Assembly: GCA_021801785.1 (NCBI GenBank)
Contig: JAJYXL010000018.1
Span: forward strand, 21,737 to 85,736
Length of the DNA stretch: 64,000 nt
From: Microcaldota archaeon
GTDB taxonomy: Archaea > Micrarchaeota > Micrarchaeia > Micrarchaeales > Micrarchaeaceae
Direction: 5' to 3'
Below are positions 17,153 to 25,065 of this stretch, piece after piece (the first letter of the stretch is position 1; every line of letters begins with the position of its first letter). The notes under the pieces are model-generated. The model worked only from the letters and a program-made list of their open reading frames with translations. It was not told the origin of the DNA and searched no databases. A program made the position numbers and the translations under genes.

Positions 17153-17237
17153 AGCCAGGAGAGGGATTTTCGCAAGATGTTTCGAACCCCCCTTAACCGC
17201 TCTGCAGGCGGCCGCATAGCCTATCTGCCATCCTGGC
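17153..17237 (-). tRNA. tRNA-Cys (GCA) with a ~14-nt intron in the T-loop
   Basis: On the minus strand the 85-nt sequence has acceptor GCCAGGA/TCCTGGC, an anticodon stem GCCGC/GCGGT around loop CTGCAGA (anticodon GCA), T-stem GGGGG/CCCTC, and discriminator U as expected for tRNA-Cys. The T-loop is 21 nt instead of 7. Removing 14 nt restores TTCGAAT, and TTCG/CGAA can pair across the insert. No intron is in the anticodon loop. CCA is not encoded. A TATA element at 17259-17270 lies at the right distance. Confidence 0.88.
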
Positions 17238-17258
17238 CCAGAGAGTCTTAATTATCAC

Positions 17259-17274
17259 ATTATTTATATTTTAG
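17259..17274. promoter_or_regulatory. Shared AT-rich promoter between tRNA-Cys and the CBS gene
   Basis: The run attatttatatttta reads as atataaata on the minus strand, 22 bp before the tRNA-Cys 5' end, and as tttatatttt on the plus strand, ~30 bp before the CBS start. Confidence 0.4.
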
Positions 17275-17301
17275 TATTGATACTACTTAATCGGTGTGTT
17301 T

Positions 17302-18405
17302 ATGGTTGACCTCTCGACTCCGATAGGTATGGAGCTGGTATCAGAAGCAAAGGTTGTAGGTCCGACGACAAAGGTTGCATCTATAATAGATCACGTTGGA
17401 AAGAATGGCGTACTGTTGGTTAAGGATAATCGCGGCGATCTGCTTCTAATAGATTCACGATCTCTTGAGCGGGACATGCAGCGTGCGGAGATAACATCGG
17501 GCTACGCTGTGGGGAAGCTGGCTAGAAAGGTACCCACAGTCGACAGTAACAGCTCGATAATAGACATAATAAGGTCGATGCAGGCCTCCAGGTCAAAGGC
17601 CCTGCCATACATTCACAAAGGTAGAGCGAGAGGGGTGGTTACCAGGGAGACCATACTGAAGGCTCTCCTCTCAACAAAGGCGCTGAAGCGATTGAGGGTG
17701 AGCGATATTATGACCTCAAACCCAATAACTATAGAAAAGGACGCCAACCTGTCCAGAGCGGTAGCGCTTATGAATAAGCACGGGGTAAACAGGTTAATTA
17801 TCAATAATCCTAATGGGGCATCGCTCGTTACCAGGCACGACATATCTCTGAGCGGCCCGCATATCAAGGAGAGGCTCCCAGAGATGAGAACGGCGAGGCA
17901 CCCGATATCACGCATACCTATAGAAGAGGTAGCTGTGGACGAGCCTGTGTATATCGAGTCAGGAAAATCCGCAGATGCTGCTGTGCGCCTGATGGTGCTC
18001 AATAATATCTCCTCGGTAATGGTTCGGGATAAGAGTAAGACCGTCGGTCTGGTTACTGTCTACGACGTATTCGAATCTCTGCTCTCATCAGGGAGCGAGG
18101 AGAATAATGTATTCATAACAGGATTCGATAAGCGCACATCGGATTACAAGCCCTACATAGAGCAGTACGCCAAGGACTTCATGGAGAGGATGTCAAAGCT
18201 CAAGAGGGTTAATGTGGAGAGCCTATCGATAAGGTTCAAATGGCTGAAGGATAATAAGTACGAGGTGTACGTCAGAGCTTCGGTAAGGGGGGAGGGCATG
18301 CTTCACATATATCTTAGCGGCTTCTATCTGGAGCGCACGATAGAGGGCGCTCTAGCGAGATTAAAGGAGGTAATACTTAAGGGCAAGGATAAGCGTACTA
18401 TGTGA
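17302..18405 (+). CDS. Four-CBS-domain protein with C-terminal HPF-like domain
   Basis: Residues ~10-265 hold four CBS motifs as two Bateman modules (repeats such as RVSDIMTSNPITIEKDANLS and PIEEVAVDEPVYIESG), which usually sense adenine nucleotides. The last ~100 residues (VFITGFDKRTSDY, YIEQYAKDFMERM, then beta strands ending in AL.RLK) resemble hibernation-promoting factor/S30AE in length, ITG opening and helix-strand order. A nucleotide-gated ribosome-hibernation factor is therefore my inference. A GTG six bases upstream is an alternative start. Confidence 0.7.
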   Translation: MVDLSTPIGMELVSEAKVVGPTTKVASIIDHVGKNGVLLVKDNRGDLLLIDSRSLERDMQRAEITSGYAVGKLARKVPTVDSNSSIIDIIRSMQASRSKALPYIHKGRARGVVTRETILKALLSTKALKRLRVSDIMTSNPITIEKDANLSRAVALMNKHGVNRLIINNPNGASLVTRHDISLSGPHIKERLPEMRTARHPISRIPIEEVAVDEPVYIESGKSADAAVRLMVLNNISSVMVRDKSKTVGLVTVYDVFESLLSSGSEENNVFITGFDKRTSDYKPYIEQYAKDFMERMSKLKRVNVESLSIRFKWLKDNKYEVYVRASVRGEGMLHIYLSGFYLERTIEGALARLKEVILKGKDKRTM

Positions 18406-18432
18406 GATAATGGTGTTTCTATAATAGGGAAG

Positions 18433-18900
18433 ATGAGAGCCAGGAGGGCGCAGTCGAGCTTGGAGTTGCTCGTAACACTCTCTTTCGGCCTGGTAGTGCT
18501 GCTCCCAATAGTCATACTGGCATTCATCCAGATATCGGCATCATCATCCACCCTATCGGCTACCGCAGCGCAGAACGCAGCATCAAAACTCGCAACGGTC
18601 TCAAACCTGGTCGGATCGCAGGGCGCCCCAGCACGCCAGCTAACAACAATAGAGGTTCCACCGGGTGTCGATAACATATATGTGGGTACGCAGTCTAACG
18701 GTGTCGGTCACTACATCATATTTACCATATCTACGTCTGGCGGGCCGGATAGCGTTATCGCGTTCACTCCGGAGAATGTCAGCGGCAGCATAAGCGCACT
18801 CTCAAATCAGGGTACATACCTAATAAATGTAAGCGCCGACAACTCCTGCCCTTCGGATCCCGGTGTGCCATGCGTGTACATAAAGCCGGCATATGGTTGA
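18433..18900 (+). CDS. Class III signal peptide protein (type IV pilin-like)
   Basis: The N-terminus MRARRAQSSLELLVTLSFG carries the archaeal class III signal (basic residues, A/G-Q-x-S-L-E, then a ~20-residue hydrophobic helix), which is cut by a PibD/FlaK-type prepilin peptidase before the Gln or Ser. The remaining ~125 residues are Ser/Thr/Asn-rich with NVS sequons and a CPSDPGVPC Cys pair near the end. Probably a pilus subunit or pilin-like surface protein. No assembly ATPase is nearby. It starts 27 bp after the CBS gene. Confidence 0.72.
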   Translation: MRARRAQSSLELLVTLSFGLVVLLPIVILAFIQISASSSTLSATAAQNAASKLATVSNLVGSQGAPARQLTTIEVPPGVDNIYVGTQSNGVGHYIIFTISTSGGPDSVIAFTPENVSGSISALSNQGTYLINVSADNSCPSDPGVPCVYIKPAYG

Positions 18901-18947
18901 TTAGCTCCAAACCATCTATATAACTTTAAATATCTTGGTCTGAAGAG

Positions 18948-19973
18948 ATGAATATGCAAACCTCAACCCGCAGGGCAGCCGTGCTCGGTCTCGCTGCGGC
19001 TCTCGCACTCCCCACATTCTCCCACAGTACGGAGATCGGGACCAGGGATGCGTATGCACCTGTAGACGTGAAGTCCCTAGGTATTGTCAGAACAACGGGA
19101 GACTTTACTACCAATCATATCTCGTTAAGATATGGTCTCAAGGACATATCCGGAATATCTGGAAAGGTATCCTTCGGATCCAAAAATTATTCTATCTCTG
19201 TAGACGACACCACACCGGTCTCTGGGATCGGGAGCCTACAGCTGAATGCCGCCATATACGCTGAGGGGAAGGGGTCTATAAATATATTCGGTATTCAGAA
19301 TGTGATAACCGTAATCTCTAAAATCCAGGGCAGAGATATGTATAAATTATTGCCAGATGCCGAGATTTACAGCTTCAACAATAGAGGTGTCGCATCTCCT
19401 TTCGCTACAAGTGTGATCGGCTACTCAAACGTATACGCACAAAATATGGCTAAGAAGTCCGCATACGAGTATACTCATAAGCCGATCTATGTCAGTGCAG
19501 ACAACCTGAATGGGAGGCTCACAATGTCAGAACATCTGAATAAGGGTGAGATAGCGATCAGGTTCACTCAGAAGATAGGGGGGTACAGGTTCATATTAGA
19601 TAATGTCACGATAGGTCATCCCGGTCAATTCGAATCCGCATATATAGTATCATACCCGAAGGAGGGGGTCGAGCTAGAGGCAGGATATGTTGGCGGCGAC
19701 TCCGGAAAGACATTCATCCCAGGAAACAGGCTATTCTACGAGAGACTCAACATAGATAGTGCATCAGGTCCGGTAAATATTGTACCGGTATCGCACCGCT
19801 ACCTTCTCGATACAAAGGAGATGGCGGTCGGCCTGAGCGCTATGAATACCACTGCCCATACTGTGGTGTTTCGCAACACGCTTAATAACAGCTCTATCAG
19901 TACCGTATCGAATATATTCAGGAAGGACATGGAGCTCTTAAAAGGCCTGCAGCGCAAACCAGGAAAGCGTTAG
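18948..19973 (+). CDS. Hypothetical secreted protein
   Basis: An N-terminal RR followed by AAVLGLAAALALPTFSHS looks like a signal peptide, possibly Tat-like (TRRAAVLG). The remaining ~310 residues are mostly predicted beta, with several N-x-S/T sequons near the C-terminus and a basic end (LQRKPGKR). I recognise no domain. A TATA-like ctttaaatatc lies ~25 bp upstream, so it has its own promoter. An inverted repeat gttcgt/acgaac (19987-20004) lies just downstream. Confidence 0.55.
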   Translation: MNMQTSTRRAAVLGLAAALALPTFSHSTEIGTRDAYAPVDVKSLGIVRTTGDFTTNHISLRYGLKDISGISGKVSFGSKNYSISVDDTTPVSGIGSLQLNAAIYAEGKGSINIFGIQNVITVISKIQGRDMYKLLPDAEIYSFNNRGVASPFATSVIGYSNVYAQNMAKKSAYEYTHKPIYVSADNLNGRLTMSEHLNKGEIAIRFTQKIGGYRFILDNVTIGHPGQFESAYIVSYPKEGVELEAGYVGGDSGKTFIPGNRLFYERLNIDSASGPVNIVPVSHRYLLDTKEMAVGLSAMNTTAHTVVFRNTLNNSSISTVSNIFRKDMELLKGLQRKPGKR

Positions 19974-20051
19974 CAATCTACTACTAGTTCGTCTTTCAAC
20001 GAACATGTAATCGTCGTTTTTAAATATGTCTCCTAAATGAATACCGATTTT

Positions 20052-21656
20052 ATGGGAAATAGTGTAACAAAGCGGTCTGATGATAATGCGAATGCGCGTG
20101 TGGGTATAGATTACATAGGTGTTGTCGCGCCACGCACTGCTGTGAGTGTCAGCGAGCTATCAAAGGCGATAGGTCAGGATGCTGATAAGCTGGAGAAGGG
20201 GCTTGGGATACGCGGCATAAGATGGCCGGGCTACTCGCAGAATAACAGCACCATGGTGGCTGAGGCGATATACAACTTCATATCTAAGCTCGAGAGCGAA
20301 CCCGAGATGAGAGAGCGATTTATGAGAGAGAGACCAAATGCTATATACTACTCGACGGAGAGCAACTCAGATCACAGCCGTCCGGACCTCATGAGCTCTA
20401 TGCGTATGGTCTACTCCAAGCTGCTAAGCACATCTGAGCGATACAGGGACTATGTTGAGATATTCAAGAGGTGCGATATAGTTCCTGTAACATTCGCATG
20501 CGCGGGTGCGGGTCTATCGCTCACAAATGCGGTCGAGCATGTGGCCGCATCCAGAGACAGGTCTGCCATTGTGATATCCGTAGACACATCCATATATGAC
20601 AATTCTAGAGCTCCAAACGCAGAGGCTACACAAGGCGCAGCATCCACTCTGACCTGGGTGACGCGAAATCCCTCCCTGGTGGCAATATCCGAGGATGTGA
20701 ACTATAGCTCATTCAATATGCCTGTATCTGACTTCACAAAGTTCGGGGATCACAGGCCTAAGGTGTACGGCGGGTTCTCAAGGATAATGTATATCTACCT
20801 AGCTGGTAACGCATTCGAGGGCGTCGAGAGAGAGTATATGGCTAAGAACGGGAGGAGCATACTCGATGTGACAGATATGGCGGTAGCACACGTCCCGTTC
20901 CCAAAGCAGGCCATAGAGTATGTTGGTGTGCTGTTCGGCCACTATCTAAAGCTACCGCAGAACGAGGCGCTCCTGAGGGAGATAACATCAAGAGAGAGCA
21001 TCGGAAAGAGCCCGTTAAATGGCGATAGCTTCACCGAACTGATAACCAGAAAGCTAAAGGCTTTCGCCAGCCACAACGAGCAGGAGATAGTATCCACCAT
21101 AGAGTCAGATAAGGAGATACGCGACTATCTGAATTGGGTGAAGACTGTCAGGTCTGAGTCAGAGGCAAAGGAATTCATCTCCCGCCTGCACGTTAACGAC
21201 TCACTGGCCCTACCATCGGTAATAGGTAACTCTTACTCCAGTGCGGCTATCGTGGCACTGACAAGCTCGTTATCCAGCAAGAACACGCTAAATGCCAAGA
21301 GGGGGCTCGTTGTCTTCTATGGTAGTGGAGCCGTATCGAAAGTCGTGCCGATAGATCTGATAGACAACGGGGCCGATACCTGTGCGGTGAGAGCCAAGCA
21401 TATCGATATAGATATAGGCGCCGACTCGCCTATACAGATGGATGCGGATCAGTACACCGAGCTCCATGGCTCAAAGATGTCTGGCGAGGCGGAGAGGGTG
21501 ATGTCAAACGGCGACCTTATAACAAAGGATGCCAAGCTGTTGAGAGGGAGCATACCTAAGGGCTTCCATATAAGGAGGTATTTCGATGATGGGACATGCG
21601 AGCCGGCGTATATAGGCGTTGACGGGAAAGCGCAGGATCTGGAGTTCAAGTTCTGA
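20052..21656 (+). CDS. Hydroxymethylglutaryl-CoA synthase
   Basis: Condenses acetyl-CoA with acetoacetyl-CoA, the entry step to the mevalonate route for archaeal isoprenoid lipids. A thiolase-fold enzyme. The catalytic Cys is in VTFACAGAGL, EATQGAASTL matches the family's E.TQGA segment, and AHVPFPKQA supplies the catalytic His. Starting at ATG 20052 (534 residues) it is longer than the usual ~350-460, with extra sequence in the middle and at the C-terminus. ATG 20037 lies only ~20 bp after the TATA run tttttaaatat, which is why I prefer 20052. Confidence 0.78.
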   Translation: MGNSVTKRSDDNANARVGIDYIGVVAPRTAVSVSELSKAIGQDADKLEKGLGIRGIRWPGYSQNNSTMVAEAIYNFISKLESEPEMRERFMRERPNAIYYSTESNSDHSRPDLMSSMRMVYSKLLSTSERYRDYVEIFKRCDIVPVTFACAGAGLSLTNAVEHVAASRDRSAIVISVDTSIYDNSRAPNAEATQGAASTLTWVTRNPSLVAISEDVNYSSFNMPVSDFTKFGDHRPKVYGGFSRIMYIYLAGNAFEGVEREYMAKNGRSILDVTDMAVAHVPFPKQAIEYVGVLFGHYLKLPQNEALLREITSRESIGKSPLNGDSFTELITRKLKAFASHNEQEIVSTIESDKEIRDYLNWVKTVRSESEAKEFISRLHVNDSLALPSVIGNSYSSAAIVALTSSLSSKNTLNAKRGLVVFYGSGAVSKVVPIDLIDNGADTCAVRAKHIDIDIGADSPIQMDADQYTELHGSKMSGEAERVMSNGDLITKDAKLLRGSIPKGFHIRRYFDDGTCEPAYIGVDGKAQDLEFKF

Positions 21657-22121
21657 TTAGGCCTTTGCCTTCCTTCCCATGCCCTTGCTTACCTTGAGTT
21701 TAGGGTATATCTTCGCCATCTGCTCCTGCGTTATGAACGGGGGCATGTTCACTCTCTTTAATAGTGATATTATCAGGTAGGCTCTAGCCGCTCCGCTATT
21801 CGATTTATCGTTATTGCAGGCCTCTAGAAGCTCTCTCTCCACATCGCCATCATAAACAATCCTGTCAAGAGACTCCAGCGCCTTACCCCCTCTCCCTATG
21901 CGTTTCGATAGCCTGTTGGCGAGCTCGTCAAGCTTCCTGGTATCTATACCCGATGTCCTATAGGTGCTATTTATCGATGTGTTCTTTATTCCGGAGAGCA
22001 TGAAAGCCACCTCCTCCGGAGTAGTATCCTCGGTTATCCTCATCTTCTTAAGCACCAATATGTCCCTATAACGCATCTCGAAAATCACAAACTCCTTTGG
22101 CATATCCTCCGTATCACTCAT
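21657..22121 (-). CDS. Hypothetical protein, paralogue of its upstream neighbour
   Basis: Unknown family of 154 residues. It shares with the gene directly upstream a beta-like opening (FVIFEMRYRD against YIEFEVRYRG), a central SGIDTRKLDELA against IGIDTASLDRIA, and a C-terminal ACN....ARAYLI..LL against ACKGN...ARSYLIGRML. A 20-residue basic tail is extra. It starts inside the upstream stop (4-bp overlap) and is last in the L40e operon, so a ribosome-linked role is possible but unproven. Confidence 0.55.
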   Translation of the reverse strand: MSDTEDMPKEFVIFEMRYRDILVLKKMRITEDTTPEEVAFMLSGIKNTSINSTYRTSGIDTRKLDELANRLSKRIGRGGKALESLDRIVYDGDVERELLEACNNDKSNSGAARAYLIISLLKRVNMPPFITQEQMAKIYPKLKVSKGMGRKAKA

Positions 22122-22492
22122 CTCAAAACACCCATATTAGAGAGCATCCTACCTATTAGGTACGATCTTGCGATAGGGACATGCTTATCATTGCCCTTGC
22201 AGGCAGATACTATTGCCGCTTTAGCATCCTTGCCCGATATAAAATTCGCCAGATAAGAGAAAGGCCTGCTCTTCGCTTCAGCAGATTCGGATCTCTTGGC
22301 CGCAATCCTATCGAGAGATGCCGTATCTATGCCAATAATATCATACACATTCGAATCTATCCAATCGTTTATCGATATAAGATGTTTGGATACAGCCTTA
22401 TCCTCAGTACTATCATCTATAGCTAATTTGAGAGACCTCTCTCTGCCTCTATACCTAACCTCAAATTCGATGTATCTCCCATACAGATCCAA
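22118..22492 (-). CDS. Hypothetical protein, paralogue of its downstream neighbour
   Basis: 124 residues with the same layout as the next gene: an N-terminal beta strand pair, the IGIDTASLDRIAAKR helix, and a C-terminal ARSYLIGRMLSNMG helix. The pair looks like a tandem duplication that has diverged. It follows the small winged-helix gene by 4 bp. No function is suggested by the sequence. Confidence 0.55.
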   Translation of the reverse strand: MDLYGRYIEFEVRYRGRERSLKLAIDDSTEDKAVSKHLISINDWIDSNVYDIIGIDTASLDRIAAKRSESAEAKSRPFSYLANFISGKDAKAAIVSACKGNDKHVPIARSYLIGRMLSNMGVLR

Positions 22493-22496
22493 CGCA

Positions 22497-22712
22497 TCAT
22501 CTCTTCGACTGAATATAATATAATGAGCGCTTATCTTTCGATATCCTGTTCAATACTTTCTTGCTTACAAGAGAGGCGACGGCGTTGGATACCAAACCTC
22601 TGGGTCTGTTGCATCCCATGGCTATGGAATTCAGGTCTCTGGCGCTACTCTCGCCCTTCGCATTAAGCGCCTCCACAGTCTTCATAACCAGTTTCTCTAT
22701 ATCATTAGGCAT
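22497..22712 (-). CDS. Small winged-helix protein
   Basis: 71 residues forming a single helix-turn-helix with wing: helices near ARDLNSIAMG and RGLVSNAVASLVSKKVLN, wing KDKRSLYYI. It is too short to hold anything else. It could be a DNA-binding regulator of the operon or an RNA- or ribosome-binding winged helix such as a diverged S25e-like protein; the sequence does not decide. It follows L40e by 11 bp. Confidence 0.55.
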   Translation of the reverse strand: MPNDIEKLVMKTVEALNAKGESSARDLNSIAMGCNRPRGLVSNAVASLVSKKVLNRISKDKRSLYYIQSKR

Positions 22713-22723
22713 ACGATAACACC

Positions 22724-22876
22724 CTACTTCTTAACACGCTTCGACTTTCTCTTCGGCCTGAGGGCGCTATATCCGCACTTCCTGCATATCTTTGCGTTTG
22801 CGCTATTCCTAGCCTTGCATCTCAGACATATATGTACGCTAGCCAGTTCAGCATCAGCAACAGCAAATTTTCCCAT
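22724..22876 (-). CDS. rpl40e: Ribosomal protein L40e
   Basis: Small zinc-binding large-subunit protein. The core reads HICLRCKARN...KICRKCGY.ALRPKRK, with four Cys and the LRPKRK end characteristic of archaeal L40e. I start at the ATG at 22876 (MGKFAVADAEL, 50 residues), because the open frame further up to 22909 adds a hydrophobic stretch foreign to the family. First gene of a four-gene minus-strand operon. A TATA-like ataaatatata lies at ~22960-22972. Confidence 0.87.
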   Translation of the reverse strand: MGKFAVADAELASVHICLRCKARNSANAKICRKCGYSALRPKRKSKRVKK

Positions 22877-23057
22877 AAATACACCAATCATAAAGAGTAC
22901 CCGGGCCATTCATAGATAAATGGAGGGCACAGTAACCACTACTGATATCTCTCGCATATATATTTATAGTTTTCTGCATCCTCATGCGCAAGCGTATGCC
23001 GATCTATCTGGTGCAGAAAGATATTTATTGCTCATATTGCGTATATAATCGATTGGT

Positions 23058-23321
23058 ATGAGACATATAAGACACGATAGGAGTCATCCATATGCGGTGA
23101 AGATTGGGGATCTGCCTGGAATGAAGAATATATCATCAGATCCGAAGGTCTTGAATTACGAGGTGCATCTGTGTGCATGCGGACTGTCTAGGAATAAGCC
23201 ATTCTGTGATGGACATCACGTAAAGACGAAGGATGAGACTCCGGGCAAGATACACCTGTATGGGCTGGGAGGAGAGCCGTTCAACGGGGACGAGAAAGAT
23301 ATACCGAACGAGTATGATTAA
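23058..23321 (+). CDS. CDGSH iron-sulfur domain protein
   Basis: An 87-residue protein with the motif CACGLSRNKPFCDGHH, i.e. C-x-C-x2-S-x3-P-x-C-D-G-x-H, which binds a redox-active 2Fe-2S cluster through three Cys and one His (mitoNEET type). Only one CDGSH motif is present. A polar C-terminus follows (GDEKDIPNEYD). A TATA-like agatatttattg lies at ~23020-23031. The partner and role are unknown; electron transfer or cluster delivery are typical. Confidence 0.8.
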   Translation: MRHIRHDRSHPYAVKIGDLPGMKNISSDPKVLNYEVHLCACGLSRNKPFCDGHHVKTKDETPGKIHLYGLGGEPFNGDEKDIPNEYD

Positions 23322-23475
23322 GGACGTCAAAAAGATGCTCCGCACGCGGGGAGAAGAACAAAATGCCCCTATGAAACAGGAAGATACAATGCGAATGCAG
23401 CAATGTCATTGACAGAGATCGCAATGCCTCTATAAATATAATGAATCTTGCAAGAGAATCGCTCGGGCCGAATGC
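23322..23475. other. Convergent intergenic gap without a gene
   Basis: About 150 bp between the CDGSH gene and the PEP-synthase-like gene. It contains a TATA-like ctataaatataatg (23432-23446), but no ORF of note or RNA fold follows it in either direction. Confidence 0.3.
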
Positions 23476-25065
23476 TTAGTGAGGACGCTTAGTCTCAGGT
23501 AGCTCAAGCTCAAAAATCTTTTTACCATTTACCTCAAGCGTGTCCAAGGAGCGAATGTACCTCTTTGCTATAAGGTACATCTTATCTATAATTTCCTGCG
23601 AGTCTGCCTTCCGGTTTGAATCTACGAATGCAAGCCTTTCGAGAACCTCTTTCTGCGAGTGTTTTGTTAAGAGAATATAAACGAGATCATCTTGAAGGAA
23701 TCCGCAGAGGCGATGAAATAGCGGCCTTGAAATATCGGGTCTTGATTGTGCATTATCTACTATATACGTAATAATATTGTCTATGCCATCTTCAAAACTC
23801 TTGATATCTTCCTCAAGAATCGCCTTTTTGAGATTGCCAATGAGTGCAAGCCCTATCGTGTCTACCTTCTTTGTCCATTCTGGCAGCCCCGCATAAACAA
23901 TCTCTGACTTATCACGAATCACTGACAGTCGTGGATTTGGGACGATAATTCTCCCATTATTCGCATCCAAAACGATTTCATCGAAATCCGCAGCATATCT
24001 GGAAAGGTCTTTCAGCTCCACACCCACAATGCAAGGTACACCTATTTCACGCGCGACGATTGCGACGTGAGAATTGATCGAATTATTATGTGCAATCACT
24101 CCGCTGGCCTTCGATACGACACCGTCATATTCTGGGAAAAGGAGCTCGGTCGCTAATATGTTTCCCTTCCGGAATATACGCTCTGCTTCTTCCGCAGGTA
24201 CATCATCATAAATGTACTGCACCCTGCCTGTTATGTATCCCAATGATGCAGCAGTTCCGGTGAGCGTAACCGATTTCCTGCTCGGCCTGGTTAGATTTTT
24301 GACACCACCAGCACCGGTTTTCAGGGTTGTGATGGGGCGGGACTGCAGAATCCAATACTCTTTGCCATCGTAAGCCCATTCTATATCTTGCGGAGCTCCA
24401 AGAAATTCCTCTATCTCTCTAGAGATTTGATAAAGCTTTCTGAATCTCTCTGATTTGTCATCAAGTACCATCCTATTTGCGCGTGCTCTTCCAGAGACTA
24501 GGTCCCACGGAACGCCCTTCACATACTCGAGAATAGTCTCATCTTTTTTATTAACCGGGTTTCTCGTAAAGAGGATTCCAGAGTACTCTGGAGCGAGCTG
24601 TTGCTGTATTAGCACGGCCATCTCAATCTTTCTCTTATCTATACCGTGCAGGTCACAGTACCTCTGGACTCGCGGAGAACCTACATCTTGGTATATTTTT
24701 TCTATTCTTACAATCAGGTCTTGCATCGAATTTGCATTTGGGTATGAGCTGAATATGCCTGCGAAGCTCGCTTTTTCAGCATCCTCTACTGTAGCCGAAC
24801 TGCGGACGATGAAAGGATATCTCATGGAATAACTGAACCATTCTATACTCTTCTCAAGTTTTTTGGGAAGATCTGGTGGAAATTTCCCATTCCCATTCCA
24901 GTACCTGTACAAATCGGTGGTCAGAACGAACCCATCCGCCACACAATAGTTGGCATGTTTAAGTCTCATCAGGTTATATGCTTTGCCCCCAACCTCGTTC
25001 GGCTCTCCGTAACTGCTTAGGGGTTTGATATATTCTTCCATATCCACTACCTCATCGTGCTCCAT
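23476..25065 (-). CDS. PEP-synthase-like phosphotransferase (ATP-grasp plus phosphohistidine domain)
   Basis: Residues ~20-245 are the PPDK/PEP-synthase nucleotide-binding domain (NEVGGKAYNLMRL, PFIVRSSATVEDAEKASFAGIF, SGILFTRNP, WILQSRPI). Residues ~265-360 are the swivelling PEP-utiliser domain with the likely phospho-His333 in NSHVAIVAREIGVPCIVG. The PEP/pyruvate-binding barrel is missing; instead ~170 helical residues follow. So it should not make PEP. A rifampin-phosphotransferase-like transfer of phosphate from ATP to another acceptor is plausible. Its ATG overlaps the radical SAM gene by 14 bp, so the two act together. Confidence 0.75.
   Translation of the reverse strand: MEHDEVVDMEEYIKPLSSYGEPNEVGGKAYNLMRLKHANYCVADGFVLTTDLYRYWNGNGKFPPDLPKKLEKSIEWFSYSMRYPFIVRSSATVEDAEKASFAGIFSSYPNANSMQDLIVRIEKIYQDVGSPRVQRYCDLHGIDKRKIEMAVLIQQQLAPEYSGILFTRNPVNKKDETILEYVKGVPWDLVSGRARANRMVLDDKSERFRKLYQISREIEEFLGAPQDIEWAYDGKEYWILQSRPITTLKTGAGGVKNLTRPSRKSVTLTGTAASLGYITGRVQYIYDDVPAEEAERIFRKGNILATELLFPEYDGVVSKASGVIAHNNSINSHVAIVAREIGVPCIVGVELKDLSRYAADFDEIVLDANNGRIIVPNPRLSVIRDKSEIVYAGLPEWTKKVDTIGLALIGNLKKAILEEDIKSFEDGIDNIITYIVDNAQSRPDISRPLFHRLCGFLQDDLVYILLTKHSQKEVLERLAFVDSNRKADSQEIIDKMYLIAKRYIRSLDTLEVNGKKIFELELPETKRPH

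Noticed and set aside
17153..17237. Treating the tRNA-Cys-like sequence as a pseudogene
   Set aside because: All stems pair, the anticodon and U discriminator agree, and removing 14 nt restores a perfect T-loop; a second tRNA has the same kind of insert.
19987..20004. gttcgt/acgaac stem-loop after the secreted-protein gene as a terminator
   Set aside because: Only 6 bp and no T-run; could be chance, so not listed as a feature.
23476..25065. Calling the gene phosphoenolpyruvate synthase (ppsA)
   Set aside because: The C-terminal PEP/pyruvate-binding barrel is absent and the protein is only 529 residues, so it cannot make PEP.
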